The translations under genes and the position numbers were made by a program. Shown here one piece after another: positions 28,429 to 36,939 of a stretch of 64,000 nt of DNA. The stretch is from Nocardioides silvaticus. GTDB lineage: Bacteria > Actinomycetota > Actinomycetes > Propionibacteriales > Nocardioidaceae. Under the pieces are notes generated by a model that was not told the origin of the DNA, made no database searches, and was given only the letters and a program-made list of their open reading frames with translations. Where the stretch lies: assembly GCF_003160695.1 (NCBI RefSeq), contig NZ_QGDD01000001.1, positions 434,001 through 498,000 of the forward strand, written 5' to 3'. Position 1 is the first letter of the stretch; each line of letters begins with the position of its first letter.

Positions 28429-29366
28429 TGCTCACCGTCACCGCGCCCGACGGCGTGCCGGAGGTGCGGGCGGGCGACGAGCTGGCCGACCTGCTGCTGC
28501 CGCTGGTCGACCTCGCCGACGGTGACGTCGTGGTCGTGACCAGCAAGGTCGTGAGCAAGGTCGAGGGCCGCGTGGTCGAGGGCGACCGCGAGGAGTGGAT
28601 CACCGCCGAGACCGAGCGGCTGGTCGCGCGCCGCGGACCGACACGGATCGTGCGCAACCGGCTCGGGCTGACGATGGCCGCGGCCGGGGTGGACGCCTCG
28701 AACGTGACGGCCGGGTCCGTCGTGCTGCTGCCGCTCGACCCGGACGCCTCTGCCGCCCGGCTGCGCGCCGCGGTCGCCGAGCGCGCCGGCGTCAACGTCG
28801 GCGTCATCGTCACCGACACCGCCGGCCGCGCCTGGCGTGAGGGCCAGACCGACATCGCGATCGGCGCGGCGGGCCTGATCGTCCTCGAGTCGTTCGCCGG
28901 CCGCCTCGACCAGCACGGCAACGAGCTCGCCGTGACCGCGCCCGCGGTGGCCGACGAGATCGCGTCGGTCGCCGAGCTCGCGCAGGGAAAGCTGGGCGCC
29001 CGCCCGTTCGCGGTGGTCCGCGGGCGCTCCGACCTGGTGCTGCCGCCGGGCGAGGACGGCCCGGGAGCGCGGTCGCTGATCAGGGCGGACGGTGGCGACC
29101 TGTTCGGGTACGGCGCGCGCGAGGCCGTGCTCCGCGCCGTGACCCGGGACCCGGCGGACGCGGTCGCGTTCGGTGCTCCGGTGGCTGCCGACGAGCTGGT
29201 CGAGGCGCTGCGGCGGTGCGGCGTGGCGGCCGTCGCCGAAGCCGGCGGACTGCGCTGCACGACGGCGCGCGAGGACGCCGTGGCCGCCGTCGCCTTCGCC
29301 CACGGCTGGGGCGTCGAGCACGCGCCCGACGGCACCGATCTGCGGTTGCGGCCGTCGAGTCCGTAG
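28428..29366 (+). CDS. fbiB: Coenzyme F420-0:gamma-glutamyl ligase, lacking the nitroreductase domain
   Basis: A 312-residue protein. Residues 1 to about 240 are a full CofE domain (VVVTSKVVSKVEGR, VIVTDTAGRAWREGQTDIAIG), which adds glutamates to F420-0. The mycobacterial FbiB is about 450 residues with a C-terminal FMN nitroreductase domain that reduces dehydro-F420; here only about 70 residues follow the ligase domain and they do not resemble that fold. The reductase, if needed, must be elsewhere. Overlaps fbiA by one base. Confidence 0.9.
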   Translation: MLTVTAPDGVPEVRAGDELADLLLPLVDLADGDVVVVTSKVVSKVEGRVVEGDREEWITAETERLVARRGPTRIVRNRLGLTMAAAGVDASNVTAGSVVLLPLDPDASAARLRAAVAERAGVNVGVIVTDTAGRAWREGQTDIAIGAAGLIVLESFAGRLDQHGNELAVTAPAVADEIASVAELAQGKLGARPFAVVRGRSDLVLPPGEDGPGARSLIRADGGDLFGYGAREAVLRAVTRDPADAVAFGAPVAADELVEALRRCGVAAVAEAGGLRCTTAREDAVAAVAFAHGWGVEHAPDGTDLRLRPSSP

Positions 29367-29419
29367 ACTCACCGCGATTCGCCCCCGCACCGTCCCACGA
29401 CACCGAGGTAAGCCGCACC

Positions 29420-30184
29420 GTGGCCAAGACCACCAAGTCAGAGAAGTCTGATCGCCAGAAGGTCATCGACGACATCCGGCGCAAGCAGAAGAGCGCCGAG
29501 CAGCGTCAGGGACGCGCCATCGTCGGCGCGGCGATCGCCGTCGGCCTGGTCATCGTCGGCATCCCCGCGTACCTCTACGTCTTCAAGCCGCAGTGGGAGC
29601 AGATCAAGTACAACGGCAAGCCGCTCGACGAGATCGGCGCCTCCGCCTCGGTGTGCCAGGACGTGACCACCAAGAAGGCCAACGGCAGCAACGACCACCG
29701 GCCCACCGGCGAGCAGATCGAGTACGACGACGCCCCGGTCGCCTTCGGCCCGCACTGGAACGAGGGCGGCGTCGCTCCCGTGTCGATCGAGAAGCGCTAC
29801 TACACCAAGGACTCCCGCCCCGAGCTCGAGGCGCTGGTGCACAACCTCGAGCACGGCTTCACGATCCTCTGGTACGACGAGACCGCCGCCGACGACGGCG
29901 CGACCATCGGCGAGATCAAGGCCATCGCCGACCGCCTGAACGACAGCGACACCAACAACCGGCTGTCGTTCATCGCCGCCCCCTGGACGAGCGAGGACGG
30001 CGGGGACTTCCCCGACGGCCAGCACATCGCCTTCACCCACTGGAGCTCCGACCCGACCACCGGCGACTCCGAGGGCGTCTGGCAGTACTGCTCCGAGCCC
30101 AGCGGTGAGGCGCTCGAGCAGTTCATGAAGGACTACCCCTACTACGACGCCCCCGAGCCGATCGGCGGCTACGTCGGACAGTGA
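29420..30184 (+). CDS. DUF3105 family membrane protein
   Basis: A 254-residue protein: a charged cytoplasmic N-terminus (KTTKSEKSDRQKVIDDIRRK), one membrane helix near residues 34-54, and an extracytoplasmic DUF3105 domain with EALVHNLEHGFTILWYD. The family is common in actinobacteria and has no known function. The GTG start precedes the lysine-rich N-terminus. It follows fbiB by 53 bases, and the palindromic array begins about 50 bases after its stop. Confidence 0.85.
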   Translation: MAKTTKSEKSDRQKVIDDIRRKQKSAEQRQGRAIVGAAIAVGLVIVGIPAYLYVFKPQWEQIKYNGKPLDEIGASASVCQDVTTKKANGSNDHRPTGEQIEYDDAPVAFGPHWNEGGVAPVSIEKRYYTKDSRPELEALVHNLEHGFTILWYDETAADDGATIGEIKAIADRLNDSDTNNRLSFIAAPWTSEDGGDFPDGQHIAFTHWSSDPTTGDSEGVWQYCSEPSGEALEQFMKDYPYYDAPEPIGGYVGQ

Positions 30185-30236
30185 CGACCAGGTCGCCGTC
30201 GGCCGCGAAGATCGAGTAGCCGCCGCGGCTGACCTC

Positions 30237-31500
30237 GGTCGTCGAGCAGGCCCGACCCCGCCGGTCGTCGAGGAGGCCTCGCCCGCCGGTCGTCGAGGAG
30301 GCCCGAGCCGCCAGGCGAGGCCGTATCGAGACGCCGCAACCGTCCGCGCCCGCCGCAAGCGTGCCAGCTCGCTGCGTCTCGATACACCGTCGCTCGTTCC
30401 TCACGACGGCTACTCGACGACCGACGGGAACTCCGACTCGATACCCCGACCGGCGCCGGGCGCCCCCGGTCGTCGAGTAGGCCGAGCCGCCAGGCGAGGC
30501 CGTATCGAGACGCCGCAACCGTCCGCGCCCGCCGCAAGCGCGTCACTCGCTGCGTCTCGATACACCGTCGCTCGTTCCTCGCGACGACTACTCGACGACC
30601 GACGGGAACTCCGACTCGATACCCCGACCGGTGCCGGCACCCTCCGGTCGTCGAGTAGGCCGAGCCGCCAGGCGAGGCCGTATCGAGACGCAGCAACCGT
30701 CCGCGCCCGCCGCAAGCGCGTCACTCGCTGCGTCTCGATACACCGTCGCTCGTTCCTCGCGACGACTACTCGACGACCGACGGGAACTCCGACTCGATAC
30801 CCCGACCGGCGCCGGCACCCTCCGGTCGTCGAGTAGGCCGAGCCGCCAGGCGAGGCCGTATCGAGACGCCGCAACCGTCCGCGCCCGCCGCAAGCGCGTC
30901 ACTCGCTGCGTCTCGATACGCCGCCGCTCGTTCCTCGCGACGACTACTCGACGACCGACGGGAACTGCATCTCGATACGCCGACCGGCGCCAGCGCCCCC
31001 GGTCGTCGAGTAGGCCGAGCCGCCAGGCGAGGCCGTATCGAGACGCAGCAACCGTCCGCGCCCGCCGCAAGCGTGCCACTCGCTGCGTCTCGATACGCCG
31101 CCGCTCGTTCCTCACGACGGCAACTCGACGACCGACGGGAACTGCATCTCGATACGCCGACCGGCGCCAGCGCCCCCGGTCGTCGAGTAGGCCGAGCCGC
31201 CAGGCGAGGCCGTATCGAGACGCCGCAACCGTCCGCGCCCGCCGCAAGCGCGTCACTCGCTGCGTCTCGATACACCGCCGCTCGTTCCTCACGACGGCTA
31301 CTCGACGACCGACGGGAACTGCATCTCGATACGTCGACCGGTGCCAGCGCCCCCGGTCGTCGAGTAGGCCGAGCCGCCAGGCGAGGCCGTATCGAGACGC
31401 AGCAACCATCCGCGCCCGCCGCAAGCGCGTCACTCGCTGCGTCTCGATACACCGCCGCTCGTTCCTCACGACGGCTACTCGACGACCGACGGGAATTGCG
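30237..31500. repeat. Tandem array of seven 177-180 bp palindromic units
   Basis: Seven full units start at 30288, 30468, 30646, 30824, 31001, 31178 and 31355 (periods 180, 178, 178, 177, 177, 177). Each unit opens with GGTCGTCGAGTAGGCCGAGC and closes about 140 bases later with CTACTCGACGACC, its near mirror; an inner pair CGTATCGAGACG and CGTCTCGATAC lies between. About 40 bases of linker contain ACTCGATACCCCGACC or a variant. Two degenerate 25-base heads (30237, 30263) precede unit 1, and a decayed tail runs to about 31560. A diverged single copy is at 14661. Long open frames across the array look spurious. Confidence 0.92.
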
Positions 31501-31578
31501 CCGCAACTGTCCGTGCCCGCAGGCACGAAGCCGCAGTACGGCGTATCGAGATCCGGTGAGCCGAAAGCTCGGGTCGGC

Positions 31579-32673
31579 TCAGGTCAGCTCCGGCCGGCCC
31601 TGGTCCTTCAACGCGGCGACGACCGCCTTCACGTCCTGCGCGCGCTCGCGTGAGGTGACGAGCAGACCGTCGGGGGTGTCGACGACGACGACGTCATCGA
31701 GGCCGATGACGGCGATGACCCGGCCGGAGGCGGGCACCACCAGCCCGGTCGACTCCTGCGACAGCACCAGGCCGGAGTCGCCGAGCACGTTGCACTTCTC
31801 GGCGTCGCCGAGCAGACCGGTGAGGGAGTCGAAGTCGCCGACGTCGTCCCAGCTGAAGTTGCCCGGTACGGTCGCGACCCGACCGGCGGCGGCAGCGGGC
31901 TCGGCCACCGCGTGGTCGATCGCGATCTTCGGCAGGCTCGGCCACAGCTCCTCGAGCCGCTCGGGAGCAGCCGCGATGGCGCGCAGCGACGCGGCGAAGT
32001 CGGGGTTCTGCTCGGCGAGCAGGTCGAGCAGGACCCGCGGCCGGACGACGAACATCCCGGCGTTCCAGCGGTAGAGCCCGGTCGCGAGGTACTCCTCGGC
32101 GACGCTCACCGCGGGTTTCTCGACGAACGCGTCGACGACGCGGGCCTCGGCGTGCCCGTCCAGGCCGTCGCCCTGACGGATGTAGCCGAACGCCGAGCTC
32201 GGGAACGTCGGCCGAATCCCGATCGTCACCAGCCAGTCGTCCCGCGCGGCGGCGACGGCGTGCTCGACCGTCCGGTGGAACCCGGCCGGGTCGGAGATCA
32301 CGTGGTCGGCGGCGAAGGACCCCATCACGACGTCCTCGCCGGCCTCCTCCGCCCGGCGCTCCAGCACCGCGGCCGCGAGGCCGATCGCCGCCATCGAGTC
32401 CCGCGGGGTCGGCTCGGCGAGCACCGCGTCCTGGCCGAGCGCGGTCAGCTGCCCACGCACGGCCTCCTCGTGCACGCGGCCGGTCACCACGAGGAACCGT
32501 TCCTCGACCAGCGGCGTCAGCCGGTCGTGGGTCTGCTCCAGCAGGCTGCGGCCTTCGCCGGTGAGGTCGTGGAGGAACTTCGGCGACGACGAGCGCGACA
32601 GCGGCCACAGCCGGGTGCCGGCTCCTCCGGCGGGCACCACCGCCCAGAACGCCTCGATCGCGCTGCCCACCAC
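31579..32673 (-). CDS. manC: Mannose-1-phosphate guanylyltransferase
   Basis: A 364-residue nucleotidyltransferase making GDP-mannose from GTP and mannose-1-phosphate. It shows the nucleotide loop VVPAGGAGTRLWPLSRSSSPK, the metal motif GSFAADHVI, and the sugar-binding FVEKP and RWNAGMFV. Single-domain form without the isomerase fusion. Two adjacent GTG codons (32673, 32670) are possible starts; GGGGG lies about 8 bases upstream. Works with manB (19.8 kb) for mannosylated glycans. It is divergent from the TIGR03089 gene. Confidence 0.93.
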   Translation of the reverse strand: MVGSAIEAFWAVVPAGGAGTRLWPLSRSSSPKFLHDLTGEGRSLLEQTHDRLTPLVEERFLVVTGRVHEEAVRGQLTALGQDAVLAEPTPRDSMAAIGLAAAVLERRAEEAGEDVVMGSFAADHVISDPAGFHRTVEHAVAAARDDWLVTIGIRPTFPSSAFGYIRQGDGLDGHAEARVVDAFVEKPAVSVAEEYLATGLYRWNAGMFVVRPRVLLDLLAEQNPDFAASLRAIAAAPERLEELWPSLPKIAIDHAVAEPAAAAGRVATVPGNFSWDDVGDFDSLTGLLGDAEKCNVLGDSGLVLSQESTGLVVPASGRVIAVIGLDDVVVVDTPDGLLVTSRERAQDVKAVVAALKDQGRPELT

Positions 32674-32711
32674 GTCATGACCCCCACAGTGTTGGAAACG
32701 CGGACCCGGCC

Positions 32712-32717
32712 ACCCTA
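32712..32717 (-). promoter_or_regulatory. -10 box of manC promoter
   Basis: TAGGGT on the minus strand; predicted leader of about 30 bases with a GGGGG ribosome site. Confidence 0.45.
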
Positions 32718-32757
32718 GATCAGGCGAGCCCGAACGGGCGCGCGCGGTACCGCCTCC

Positions 32758-32763
32758 TATCCT
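32758..32763 (+). promoter_or_regulatory. -10 box of leaderless TIGR03089 promoter
   Basis: TATCCT, 7 bases before the GTG at 32771. Confidence 0.55.
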
Positions 32764-32770
32764 CGGCACC

Positions 32771-33493
32771 GTGCTGACGTTCGCCGCCGTGCTCGCCGAC
32801 CGCCTGAAGCGCGACCCCGGGCGGCCGCTCCTGACGTTCTACGACGACGCCACGGGCGAGCGGGTCGAGCTGTCGGTGACGACCTACGCCAACTGGGTCG
32901 CCAAGGCCGGGTCGCTCCTCGTCGACGAGCTCGGCCTCGAACGGGGCGACACCCTGCGCATCGACCTGCCACCGCACTGGCTGGTCCCGGTCTTCCTCGG
33001 CGCCGCGTGGAGCGCGGGCCTGCTCGTCACCGACGCCGACGATCCGGCCGCGGTCGTGTGCGGCCCGGAGAGCCTGGACCGCTGGGCGAGCGAGGCGACC
33101 CAGCGCGTCGTGCTCGCGAGCGCGCTGCGGCCCCTCGGCGTGCGCTTCGCCGAGCCGGTGCCGCCGGGCGTGCACGACGTCGGCATCGAGATCTGGTCCC
33201 AGCCGGACGCGTTCGCGCCGTGGGACCCGCCGACCGCCGACGACCCGGCGGTCGAGCTGGGCGAGGGCAGCGCCACCCAGGCGGAGCTGTGGGAGGCGGC
33301 CGCCGCCGGGATCCTCGTCGGCGACGGCGGCCGCCTCCTGGTGGCCGCGGACCCGGCTTCCCCACCGGGACCCGCGACCTTCGCGGAGCCGCTCCTCAAG
33401 GGCGGCTCACTCGTCCTGGTGACCCGGGCCGAGCCGGAGCGGCTCGAGGCGATCGCCGCCTCCGAGCACACCACTGCCCGCTTCCCCGCCTGA
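32771..33493 (+). CDS. TIGR03089 family protein
   Basis: A 240-residue actinobacterial protein resembling the N-terminal part of acyl-adenylate-forming enzymes (DPGRPLLTFYDDATGERVELS, then LLVDELGLERGDTLRIDLP). The catalytic adenylation motifs of the full family are absent, so it is probably not an active ligase. Function unknown. Related genes sit near LCP and mannose genes in mycobacteria. Confidence 0.85.
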   Translation: MLTFAAVLADRLKRDPGRPLLTFYDDATGERVELSVTTYANWVAKAGSLLVDELGLERGDTLRIDLPPHWLVPVFLGAAWSAGLLVTDADDPAAVVCGPESLDRWASEATQRVVLASALRPLGVRFAEPVPPGVHDVGIEIWSQPDAFAPWDPPTADDPAVELGEGSATQAELWEAAAAGILVGDGGRLLVAADPASPPGPATFAEPLLKGGSLVLVTRAEPERLEAIAASEHTTARFPA

Positions 33494-33522
33494 GCACCAG
33501 GCGCTCCTCTCCTCCGTCGGCC

Positions 33523-35610
33523 TCAGCCGACCAGGTCGTACTCCGCCCCGCTGCCGGCGATCGAGACCGGCGCCTTGAACCCGGAGGTCGTCCCCGGGAT
33601 CACCCACAGCTCGCCGGTCCTCCTCGTCCGGGCGACCAGGTCGCCGTGGCCGGTCAGGTCGACGTCGCTGACGCCGAGCAGCCAGTTGTAGGAGCCGATC
33701 GCCAGCGACATCGACTTCTTGGTGGTGAGCCCGCCCGGCCCGTTGCCGAGGTACAGCGTCAGCGCCGACCGCGTGCGGACGAACGTGTCCGGTGCACCGT
33801 CGCCGTCCCAGCGTCCGGCCGGGATCTGCTTGGTGCCCTTGATCGGCGAGTACGCCGCGTAGGACGCCTTCAGCCCCGAAGCCCCGTTGCCCGGGTAGAT
33901 CCGCATCGACCCGCCCTTCGGCTGGCCCATCAGGTCGGGCTTGCCGTCGCCGGTGAAGTCGCCGACCGCGGCGAGCTTCGCGACCTGGCCGAAGCCGGTG
34001 GCGAGCCGCGTGGGCGCGGCGAACTTGCCGCGGCCCTGGCCGGCGTACAGCCACAGGTCCCCGCCCTGCTTCGCGATCAGGTCGCCGTAGCCGTCGAGGT
34101 TCCAGTCGCCGGCCTTGAGGATCATGCCTGCGTCGGGCAGCACCAAGTTGGTCGCGACCTTCTTGCCGAGCCGGTAGCCGCTGCCGTCCTTGGCCGGGAC
34201 GATCTGGCGGAGGAACACCTTTCCGTCCGAGGCGCGGCGCAGCACCAGGTCGGGCCGGGCGTTGCCGATCAGGCTCGACTCGAGCTCGCGGCCCCTCCAC
34301 CCCTGCTGGGCTTCGGTCGCCAGCGTCCGGATCCGCCCGATCTTGTTGTAGAGGTTGATGCCCGGGCAGGCCGTGGAGCCTGCGTCGCGGTGCCCGTTGA
34401 TCGCCTTGAAGTTGCGCGAGCTGACGTACTGCTTCGCGTCGTTCGCGCTCACCCCGTGCAAGGAGAGCTTCCAGGCGAACAGCCGACCGTAGGCCTTGAT
34501 CATCGCCTTCGACGGCCGCGCGGTCTCGAAGTTGCCGATCGCCGAGGCCGCGAACGCGTTGTCGTTGTAGCCGAGGGTGTGAGCGCCGACGACCGGTCGG
34601 TCGACGCCGCCCGCCCGGCCCTCCCAGATCCGGCCGAACCGGTCGACCAGGAAGTTGTAGCCGACGTCGCTCCACCCGCGCGACCGCACGTGGTAGGCGT
34701 AGATGCCGCGGATGATCGACGGCACCTGGGCGCGCGTGTAGTCGTTGGCGTTGACCGTGTGGTGCACGAAGCCAGCGTGCACCTCGTAGTAGTGCAGCGA
34801 CCCCTTGTCGCGGATGCTCTCGTCGGCACCCCACTGGGCGCGGGAGAAGATCTTCGGCTTCGTGGCCGTGACCGCAGCGCGCTGGGTCAGGTCGCCCTCG
34901 CTGCTCTCGATCACACCGGCGTTCTCGTCGGTGTCGAGAGTGCTGGTGTCGATCGCGGGCTTCTCACGGGTGGTGGTCCGCGCCTCGCCCGGGTCGACCA
35001 CCGCCAGCTTCATGTCCGCCGGTGCAGCCGCCTCGGTCGCGATCCGCACCTGCACCTCGTCGACGTCTCCGACCAGCAGCGCCTCGGTGCCGGGCCGGGC
35101 CCGGAGCGCCTCGTCGCTGCCGGGGTCGGGGCCGTGCTCGTCGTGGTACTCCACGTCGGTCCAGCCCGACCAGGCGCCGTCGTCGTAGGTCCGCGCCGTC
35201 ACGGTGATCGCGTCGTGCTCGAGCTCCGCCCCGTGCTGCCAGGTCACCCCGATGGCGCCGTACCCGTCGACCGGGACGGCGTCGCTGGTGAGCTGCTGGC
35301 CACCGGCCGTCGTACGACGGCTGCTCGCGCGCAGCGCACCCGGCGCCAGTCGCGCCCCCTGCGGCGCGGTGAGGCTGTACTCCTCGACCTCCGGGTCGAC
35401 CGGCGCCGTCGGCACCGTCGCCGCCGCCTCGTGCAGCCGGGTCCCGGCGTGCTCGCCGGCGCTCGGCGAGACCGGCCGGACGTCCATCGTGATCGTCTGC
35501 GCCGCCGGCGTCAGCGCGGCCAGCACCAACGCCAGCGCCAGCAGCTGCTGGCAAACCGTGACGTACCGGCTCCGTCGGGCGTCGCCGCTCTCGTTCGGGC
35601 TCGCAAGCAT
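33523..35610 (-). CDS. Secreted PGRP-type amidase with FG-GAP repeats
   Basis: A 695-residue exported protein. The signal sequence (to about residue 38) is followed by a beta-rich region, then an amidase-2/PGRP domain near residues 250-430: IFSRAQWGADES, AGFVHHTVNAND, VGYNFLVDRFGRIWEGRAGG, and NGHRDAGSTACPG. The zinc ligands (His in FVHH, His in NGHRD, Cys in ACPG) are present, so it should cleave N-acetylmuramoyl-L-alanine bonds. The C-terminal 250 residues are FG-GAP/VCBS-type repeats (DWNLDGYGDLIAK, DFTGDGKPDLMG, DVDLTGHGDLVAR), likely a propeller that binds wall glycan. Confidence 0.9.
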   Translation of the reverse strand: MLASPNESGDARRSRYVTVCQQLLALALVLAALTPAAQTITMDVRPVSPSAGEHAGTRLHEAAATVPTAPVDPEVEEYSLTAPQGARLAPGALRASSRRTTAGGQQLTSDAVPVDGYGAIGVTWQHGAELEHDAITVTARTYDDGAWSGWTDVEYHDEHGPDPGSDEALRARPGTEALLVGDVDEVQVRIATEAAAPADMKLAVVDPGEARTTTREKPAIDTSTLDTDENAGVIESSEGDLTQRAAVTATKPKIFSRAQWGADESIRDKGSLHYYEVHAGFVHHTVNANDYTRAQVPSIIRGIYAYHVRSRGWSDVGYNFLVDRFGRIWEGRAGGVDRPVVGAHTLGYNDNAFAASAIGNFETARPSKAMIKAYGRLFAWKLSLHGVSANDAKQYVSSRNFKAINGHRDAGSTACPGINLYNKIGRIRTLATEAQQGWRGRELESSLIGNARPDLVLRRASDGKVFLRQIVPAKDGSGYRLGKKVATNLVLPDAGMILKAGDWNLDGYGDLIAKQGGDLWLYAGQGRGKFAAPTRLATGFGQVAKLAAVGDFTGDGKPDLMGQPKGGSMRIYPGNGASGLKASYAAYSPIKGTKQIPAGRWDGDGAPDTFVRTRSALTLYLGNGPGGLTTKKSMSLAIGSYNWLLGVSDVDLTGHGDLVARTRRTGELWVIPGTTSGFKAPVSIAGSGAEYDLVG

Positions 35611-35697
35611 CGTGAATTCGCTCCAGTCGTGTGCGAGGAAGGAGTCACACGGGTAGCAACTTTCACATGCGTCACAGGCACGCGGAAGAGGTTCTGA

Positions 35698-35719
35698 GTA
35701 ACTACAAAGTTGTAATTAC
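35698..35719. promoter_or_regulatory. AT-rich inverted repeat upstream of the amidase gene
   Basis: GTAACTACAA-AG-TTGTAATTAC, 10-bp arms with one mismatch, about 90 bases before the amidase ATG. Its low GC content stands out, and it could be an operator. Confidence 0.45.
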
Positions 35720-35891
35720 CAGCCGACACGCCGGGGCACCCAAGATTTGTCAAGTCCGGTCGCGGGGCAATGTTCCCGGGTTGATCGGCGCGGGCGCGGG
35801 CGGGTTGGGGTTGCGACCGAAAGGGCTTTGGACGAGCGAGGAGGGCGGCGGGTCGGGCGTCGCGTTCGACCTCCAGGTCGTCTCGGAGATC

Positions 35892-35936
35892 ATTGCGGAG
35901 GAATGCATCAAGCAGGTTGATCAGATCCTCCGCAAT
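35892..35936. repeat. Nested hairpin with 11-bp perfect outer arms
   Basis: ATTGCGGAGGA and TCCTCCGCAAT enclose an inner ATCAA-GCAGG-TTGAT stem-loop. Confidence 0.6.
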
Positions 35937-36062
35937 CAACTCAGAACCACACCCGAACGGTTCTGGCGGCGCGCATGCGGCGGCGCGGGCAGAGCCCGTG
36001 CCGACTCCGCGTCTCGCCGCCAAGCAGCCGTCACCAAGAGCTACGACAACTGCGGCGCGGCA

Positions 36063-36153
36063 GCGTGTCGCACAGCGGCGAAGCCGCATCGTGCGGCGCC
36101 CGCGGGCCGAGCGAAGCGAGCGCCCGTGCGGTGCGGCACGATCTGCGACACGC
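36063..36153 (-). terminator. Branched (three-way) inverted-repeat structure after wzt
   Basis: The outer stem GCGTGTCGCA/TGCGACACGC is perfect over 10 bp. Inside it are a side hairpin GCGGC-GAA-GCCGC and a second stem ATCGTGC/GCACGAT (7 bp perfect), then a GAGCGAAGCGAG-centred inner loop. It begins 15 bases beyond the wzt stop and is the likely end of the glfT2-wzm-wzt transcript. Its elaborate shape exceeds an ordinary terminator. Confidence 0.55.
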
Positions 36154-36162
36154 TCGCGCAAT
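36145..36162. repeat. Second copy of the 18-bp post-stop repeat
   Basis: GCGACACGCTCGCGCAAT, identical to 26914-26931, 5 bases past the wzt stop. Part of it forms one arm of the branched structure. Confidence 0.7.
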
Positions 36163-36167
36163 CAAGC

Positions 36168-36938
36168 TCAGATGTCGTCGCCGGTCTCCTCGTCCGCGAG
36201 CTCTTCCTCGTCGTCGCCGTCGTAGTGGAGGAAGTGGATGCCCTCCTCGACTCCCCCGTCGAAGGCGAGCCGGCCGTCCTGGAGGACGATGACCCGGTCG
36301 CACATCCGGCGCACCTGGCCGGCGGCGTGGCTGACGTAGAAGATCGTGCGGCCGCTCTCGCGGATCTCGCGCATCTTGGCGAGGCACTTGCGCTTGAACG
36401 GCTTGTCGCCGACGGCGAGCGCCTCGTCGGCGAGGAAGATGTCGGAGTCGACGTGGACCGCGATGGCGAAGCCGAGGCGGGCGTTCTGGCCCGAGGAGTA
36501 GTGGCCGACCTGGGTGTCGAGGCGGTGGCCGAGGCCGGCGAACTCGACGATCTCGTCGAACTTGCGGTTGGTCTCGCGCTCGCTCATCCCGAGGATGGCG
36601 GCGTTGAGGTAGAGGTTCTCGCGGCCGGTGAGCTGGGGGTGGAAGCCGGCGCCGGTGGCGATCAGGCCGGCGATCCGGCCACGGGTCAACACCTGGCCCG
36701 CATCGGGCTTCATGACGCCGCTGATCATCTTCAGCAACGTGCTCTTGCCGGAGCCGTTGAGGCCCATCAGGCCGATCGCCTCGCCCTGCTCGACCTTGAA
36801 CGAGACCTCGTCCACGGCCTTGAAGACGCTGCTGGTCTCCTGGCCGCGCATCTTCGCGAACGACACCTGCTTGATGGTGCGGTGGTAGCGCAGCTTGAAC
36901 GTCTTGGTGACGTCCTCGAGCACGATCGACGTGGTCAT
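36168..36938 (-). CDS. wzt: Galactan/polysaccharide ABC exporter ATPase (Wzt-like)
   Basis: A 256-residue ATPase of the O-antigen exporter class. Walker A GLNGSGKST, signature YSSGQNARLGFAI, Walker B DIFLADEALAVGD and the switch histidine in FYVSHA are all intact. The C-terminal tail is acidic (DGDDEEELADEETGDDI) rather than a carbohydrate-binding module. With Wzm it should flip lipid-linked galactofuran across the membrane, as Rv3781/Rv3783 do. It starts 1 base after the wzm stop. Confidence 0.93.
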   Translation of the reverse strand: MTTSIVLEDVTKTFKLRYHRTIKQVSFAKMRGQETSSVFKAVDEVSFKVEQGEAIGLMGLNGSGKSTLLKMISGVMKPDAGQVLTRGRIAGLIATGAGFHPQLTGRENLYLNAAILGMSERETNRKFDEIVEFAGLGHRLDTQVGHYSSGQNARLGFAIAVHVDSDIFLADEALAVGDKPFKRKCLAKMREIRESGRTIFYVSHAAGQVRRMCDRVIVLQDGRLAFDGGVEEGIHFLHYDGDDEEELADEETGDDI

Positions 36939-36939
36939 G

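Larger units (their letters stand above)
35611..36167. other. Intergenic region rich in inverted repeats
   Basis: A 557-base gap between the amidase start and the wzt stop, without a credible gene. It holds an AT-rich inverted repeat near the amidase promoter (35698-35719), a nested hairpin (35892-35936), and a branched structure (36063-36153). CGCAATCAACTCAGA at 35931 and CGCAATCAAGCTCAGA at 36157 are near-direct repeats bounding the last two thirds. Confidence 0.6.

Noticed and set aside
30237..31500. CRISPR array
   Set aside because: Units are about 177 bases with no unique spacers, and no cas gene is in the window.
30588..31653. Long open frames of 312 and 340 codons on both strands across the tandem array
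   Set aside because: They consist only of the repeat unit read in shifting frames, are rich in Arg and Ser, have no ribosome site, and arise because GC-rich repeats rarely contain stops.
35611..35720. ydaO-type cyclic di-AMP riboswitch before the amidase gene
   Set aside because: Such elements often precede actinobacterial wall hydrolases, but none of the conserved blocks could be found in the roughly 110-base leader.
35931..36172. Insertion sequence remnant after wzt
   Set aside because: The bounding repeats are direct and short, and no transposase fragment is readable in any frame.
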